A DNA stretch of 64,000 nucleotides, taken from positions 62,001 through 126,000 of the forward strand of contig NZ_BSQG01000010.1 in assembly GCF_030268225.1 (NCBI RefSeq), written 5' to 3'. Position 1 is the first letter of the stretch. Each line of letters starts with the position of its first letter. Below the pieces are notes generated by a model. That model did no database searches, was not told the origin of the DNA, and saw only the letters and a program-made list of their open reading frames with translations. This document shows, piece after piece, positions 60,785 through 64,000 of this stretch. This DNA comes from Nocardiopsis ansamitocini (GTDB taxonomy: Bacteria > Actinomycetota > Actinomycetes > Streptosporangiales > Streptosporangiaceae). The position numbers were made by a program, and so were the translations under genes.

Positions 60785-60997
60785 GGCGGATACGAGAAGC
60801 CCCCGGTCGTAGAGAGAGCGACCCGGGGTCTTGCCGTGTCCGCGCGTGAGGAGGGGTCGGTTCGTGGCTCAACGATCGTGGGGCCAACCGCGTCGTGGGG
60901 CCCACTCGAAAAAATCGGGCCACTCACGGGCCAAGCCTTCGAAAACACCCCAGAAAAACCACAAAACCCCAGGCCAGAGCAGCAGAACCACGAAAAG

Positions 60998-62001
60998 AGG
61001 CTTTCCCCGCGTGCGCGGGGAGCACCTGGACAGGACCTGCTGCCACGCGGGGGTCACGGGACCATCCCCGCGTGCGCGGGGAGCACGCCAACAGGTCCGG
61101 AAGGGCCGGCCGGGCCCGGGGACCATCCCCGCGTGCGCGGGGAGCACTCGTTGATCTGGTATTCGTCCAGGTCCATGCCGGGACCATCCCCGCGTGCGCG
61201 GGGAGCACCTCAAGAGCGGCCCGCCCCCAGACCTGGGCACGGGACCATCCCCGCGTGCGCGGGGAGCACGGCTCGACATCGGGCACCCGTCCGGCGCCCT
61301 CGGGACCATCCCCGCGTGCGCGGGGAGCACCCGCAGGTGCTTCCGCAGCCACGCCACCGTCTGGGACCATCCCCGCGTGCGCGGGGAGCACGCGAAGATG
61401 GAGGAGCTGGCCACCGCCGTCCCGGGACCATCCCCGCGTGCGCGGGGAGCACGCGAAGATGGAGGAGCTGGCCACCGCCGTCCCGGGACCATCCCCGCGT
61501 GCGCGGGGAGCACCTGCGCAGCATCCACGCGCCCGATCCCGGTCCGGGACCATCCCCGCGTGCGCGGGGAGCACGGTAAGCCGTTCCATTTGCGGTTTCA
61601 AATGGCGGGACCATCCCCGCGTGCGCGGGGAGCACGATGCCTACATCGAGGCGATGGTCGTCGCCCGGGGACCATCCCCGCGTGCGCGGGGAGCACTGAT
61701 TTCCAGCCGCGCCGCCATTCAGGGAACGGGGACCATCCCCGCGTGCGCGGGGAGCACCCCGGCGCCGGGGAGAGCCTGACCATCGTGCAGGGACCATCCC
61801 CGCGTGCGCGGGGAGCACTCCTCTGCCGTCGAGCCGGACGCCGGGGGAGCGGGACCATCCCCGCGTGCGCGGGGAGCACCTCTCTCGCCTGCGTGTGGTG
61901 GGAGCACGCCTGGGACCATCCCCGCGTGCGCGGGGAGCACCCCTACCTATCGGAGAAGGAGGGGTTGGTTGGCGGACCATCCCCGCGTGCGCGGGGAGCA
62001 C
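60998..62001 (-). CRISPR. CRISPR array 6 (17 repeats)
   Basis: 17 repeats and 16 spacers. The first copy (60998, GGCTTTCCCC instead of GGACCATCCCC) is degenerate. Then exact copies sit every 61 bases at 61059, 61120, 61181, 61242, 61303, 61364, 61425, 61486, 61547, 61608, 61669, 61730, 61791, 61852, 61913 and 61974. Same family as array 1. Spacers 61392-61424 and 61453-61485 are identical. This is the longest and cleanest array of its family in the window, with its leader on the right. Confidence 0.97.
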
Positions 62002-62070
62002 TCTTGTTGACCTGGGACTCTACCAGTGGGTAACCGTCTTTTCATTCACTTGTCGAGAAAAGAACCTTTC
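62002..62070 (-). promoter_or_regulatory. Leader of CRISPR array 6
   Basis: Begins TCTTGTTGACCTGGGACTC and contains the shared CTACCAG, GTAACC, TTTCATTCAC and GTCGAGAAA blocks. It is closest to the array 3 leader in its variable bases, but at the far end (AAAGAACCTTTCAC) it matches array 1. Confidence 0.8.
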
Positions 62071-62870
62071 ACCCAAAAAGCCTTATCGCACCTATCGGCC
62101 GCATACAGCAACAGACCGACCAGACCGCGCCGTCAGCGCCCCCGGAGCGAGGCGGGCGAAGCGGCCAGGGCGCCTTCGGGGCAGCTGCCGCATAGATTCC
62201 CTTTGGCCGGAACCGGGGCGCTCCCCAAGCGCGCCGACGGCCTTCGCGAACCACCAGGACAGCGGTTTCCCAAGCGAATTGAGGTCGGCGCCGAACCGGA
62301 TGATCGTGAACCCGAAAAAACGGCTCACAGCGACCCGGCGGGACGGACGGGCGCGTTCCGCGCAGCCCGAGAAGACGGGTGCCACCGCAGCCGCTCACCT
62401 CGGAACGACCCCGCGTACTGCCCCGAAGCGCCTCGGCCGTCCCGAGAAAACGGGCCCGAATCGACCGGCGGAAAAGAATTCCGCGGCGAAACGCACGTGG
62501 TGCACCAATACGGAAATACCGTTCCCTGAAACGCCGCCAGGACCGCTCCGGAATTTCATCGGCCGCTGCGGGGCCAATGCCCGAAGACGACTTTCCCAAA
62601 AAACACCGGCCCGAGGACCGTCGATCACGCGTTGCGCCCCTGAGGCCGGATGGTTGGCGTCGGGAGAGGTCGGCCACTGCCGGGCCGTCGCCCCTTCAGA
62701 GCCGGGGCGAGCGATCAGCGGCCCGGCCGTGCGGTCGAGGAGGACTTCCGTGCCCGAGGGGCCGCCGCAGGCGGCGCCCCGCGCTTCACAAAGGGGGACC
62801 GTCCAGAGCGGACGACCACGGGAGGAGGGTTCCAGCCACCTCTCTCCACTCTCAACTTATAGCGCACCCG
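62071..62870. other. Long region with no convincing gene
   Basis: About 800 bases between the array 6 leader and the HelR-type gene. Open frames on both strands give Arg-rich products with no start signal, motif or coherent composition. It may be the scar of lost array or gene material. Confidence 0.4.
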
Positions 62871-62890
62871 GGGGCTTGCGGCAAGACCCG
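62871..62890 (+). promoter_or_regulatory. Rifamycin-associated element (RAE)
   Basis: GGGGCTTGCG followed by GCAAGACCCG matches the inverted-repeat RAE described upstream of rifamycin-responsive genes (GGGGCTTGCG, then CAAGGCCCC in the consensus) with one clear mismatch in the right half. TTGCGG inside it could serve as a -35, with CACAAT (62901-62906) as -10. It sits 24 to 54 bases before the two possible HelR starts. Confidence 0.72.
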
Positions 62891-62944
62891 GGGCAGGGCG
62901 CACAATCGTCGATCGTGACCAGAACCCACGAGACGGGAAACGAC

Positions 62945-64000
62945 GTGAACACCCTCGCCACCAGCGCGTTCGACCTTCCCGACCACCTCTCGCCCAAGGC
63001 CGCCCCGGCCCTGATCGCCGGCGACCAGCAGCACTTCGCGGCCATCGCGGCGAGCCTCGAACAGGCGATCACCGACCTGTCCGAACGTCTCGACGCCAGA
63101 CGCAGCGCGCCCGTCGGCAAGGGCCGGGAGGTCATGGACCGGGACATGGAGATCCACCGGATGGCCGGCCGCCTGCGCGCGCTGCGCCGCTTCGGCCTGG
63201 ACCTGTGCCTGGGACGCATCGTCGGCGCGGACGACCCCGAACCCGTATACATCGGACGGCTCGGCCTCACCGACGGCGAGGGGCGCCGGCTGCTCCTCGA
63301 CTGGCGCTCCCCCGCGGCCGAACCGTTCTTCGCGGCCACCCACGCCAACCCGATGGGGCTGACGAGCCGCCGCAGGTACCGCTGGACGCGCGGCCGGATC
63401 AGCGACTACTGGGACGAGGTGTTCACCACGGACGGGTTCGAGGGGCACGCCGCCCTCGACGACCAGTCCGCCTTCATCGCGAGCCTCGGCGGCAACCGGT
63501 CGGCCCGGATGCGCGACGTGCTCGGCACCATCCAGGCCGACCAGGACGCCATCATCCGTGCGGGCTCCCGGGGCGCTCTCGTCGTCGACGGCGGCCCGGG
63601 GACGGGCAAGACCGTCGTCGCCCTGCACCGCACCGCCCACCTCCTCTACTCCGACCCCCGCCTCCGCCACCAGCGAAGCGGCGTGCTGTTCGTCGGCCCG
63701 CACCAGCCCTACCTGGCCTACGTCTCCGACGTCCTCCCCAGCCTCGGGGAGGAGGGCGTGCAGACCTGCACCCTGCGGGACCTCGTCCCCGAGGGGGCCT
63801 CGGCAGCGGTCGAGACCGACCCGGACGTGGCCCTGCTGAAGTCGTCCGGGGACCTGGTGAAGGCGATCGAGGAGGCCGTCAGGTTCTACGAACAGCCGCC
63901 CACCGAGGGGATGACGGTCACGACGGACTGGGCCGACATCTGGCTGGGCGCCGAGGACTGGGCCGAGGCGTTCGACGCACTCGACCCCGGCATCGCGCAC
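62945..64000 (+). CDS. helR: HelR/HelD-type RNA polymerase-associated ATPase (partial, 3' end off the window)
   Basis: At least 352 codons are present; the gene continues past base 64000. The start is GTG 62945 or GTG 62915 in the same frame; the latter would be nearly leaderless if the RAE promoter is used. The N-terminal long coiled arm contains RREVMDRDMEIHRMAGRLRA-like helices, then PVYIGRLGLTDGEGRRLLLD and WRSPAAEPFFAATHANPMG, as in HelD proteins. The Rep/UvrD-like Walker A is VVDGGPGTGKTVVALHR near residue 216. HelR proteins pull rifamycin-stalled or idle RNA polymerase off DNA and give rifamycin tolerance. The RAE upstream supports HelR over a housekeeping HelD. The long antisense frame across this region is a shadow. 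Confidence 0.85.
   Translation, partial: MNTLATSAFDLPDHLSPKAAPALIAGDQQHFAAIAASLEQAITDLSERLDARRSAPVGKGREVMDRDMEIHRMAGRLRALRRFGLDLCLGRIVGADDPEPVYIGRLGLTDGEGRRLLLDWRSPAAEPFFAATHANPMGLTSRRRYRWTRGRISDYWDEVFTTDGFEGHAALDDQSAFIASLGGNRSARMRDVLGTIQADQDAIIRAGSRGALVVDGGPGTGKTVVALHRTAHLLYSDPRLRHQRSGVLFVGPHQPYLAYVSDVLPSLGEEGVQTCTLRDLVPEGASAAVETDPDVALLKSSGDLVKAIEEAVRFYEQPPTEGMTVTTDWADIWLGAEDWAEAFDALDPGIAH

Overview
The window is GC-rich DNA with actinomycete hallmarks: GTG starts, dense ATGA/GTGA overlaps, XRE-DUF5753/DUF397 pairs, an MbtH protein, an iron box of the DmdR/IdeR kind and a HelR-type gene. It looks like a filamentous actinobacterium (Streptomyces or Nocardiopsaceae type). The sequence alone does not fix the genus.

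Left third (1-24 kb). A type I-E CRISPR-Cas operon (cas3, cse1, partial cse2) runs off the left edge. Six CRISPR loci are scattered along the window: about 5.0-5.8, 12.0-12.8, 15.2-15.6, 16.3-16.4, 56.4-56.5 and 61.0-62.0 kb. Five use one repeat family (GTGCTCCCC...) and one uses a variant (GTGAGCCCC...). In every complete array the leader is on the right, so they are transcribed leftwards. Between the arrays lie an iron-siderophore binding lipoprotein, a secreted serine hydrolase, small membrane and secreted proteins, a DsbA-VKOR disulfide pair, XRE/BldC-type regulatory modules (some broken), an AT-rich islet with a transposase relic, and a TetR-controlled SnoaL/NmrA pair.

Middle (24-44 kb). 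This is a biosynthetic gene cluster. The left-going arm encodes an amidinotransferase, MbtH and two NRPS proteins (C-A-PCP-C-A-PCP and C-A-PCP-TE). The right-going arm encodes a MppJ/LmbW-like C-methyltransferase, a VOC dioxygenase, a tyrosine-hydroxylase-like protein, an F420-type LLM reductase, a PhzF isomerase and a gamma-glutamyltransferase homologue. That is the full set used to build 4-alkyl-L-proline from tyrosine in lincomycin, hormaomycin and pyrrolobenzodiazepines. An MFS exporter closes the arm. The combination of this precursor pathway with an amidinotransferase and a three-module NRPS matches no known 4-alkylproline cluster that I can name, and is the most interesting find here. 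The two arms diverge from an AT-rich promoter region with a perfect Crp-type palindrome.

Right third (44-64 kb). A left-going operon encodes a ribose/xylose-type ABC importer plus oxidative sugar/sugar-acid catabolism, with its GntR regulator inside it. Next come a TetR/QacA-type efflux pair, a CRISPR relic, a plasmid-like patch (pentapeptide-repeat membrane protein, XRE/DUF397 pair, three overlapping tiny genes) and CRISPR array 6. The 5' part of a HelR/HelD-type RNA polymerase-protecting ATPase, preceded by a rifamycin-associated element, reaches the right edge.
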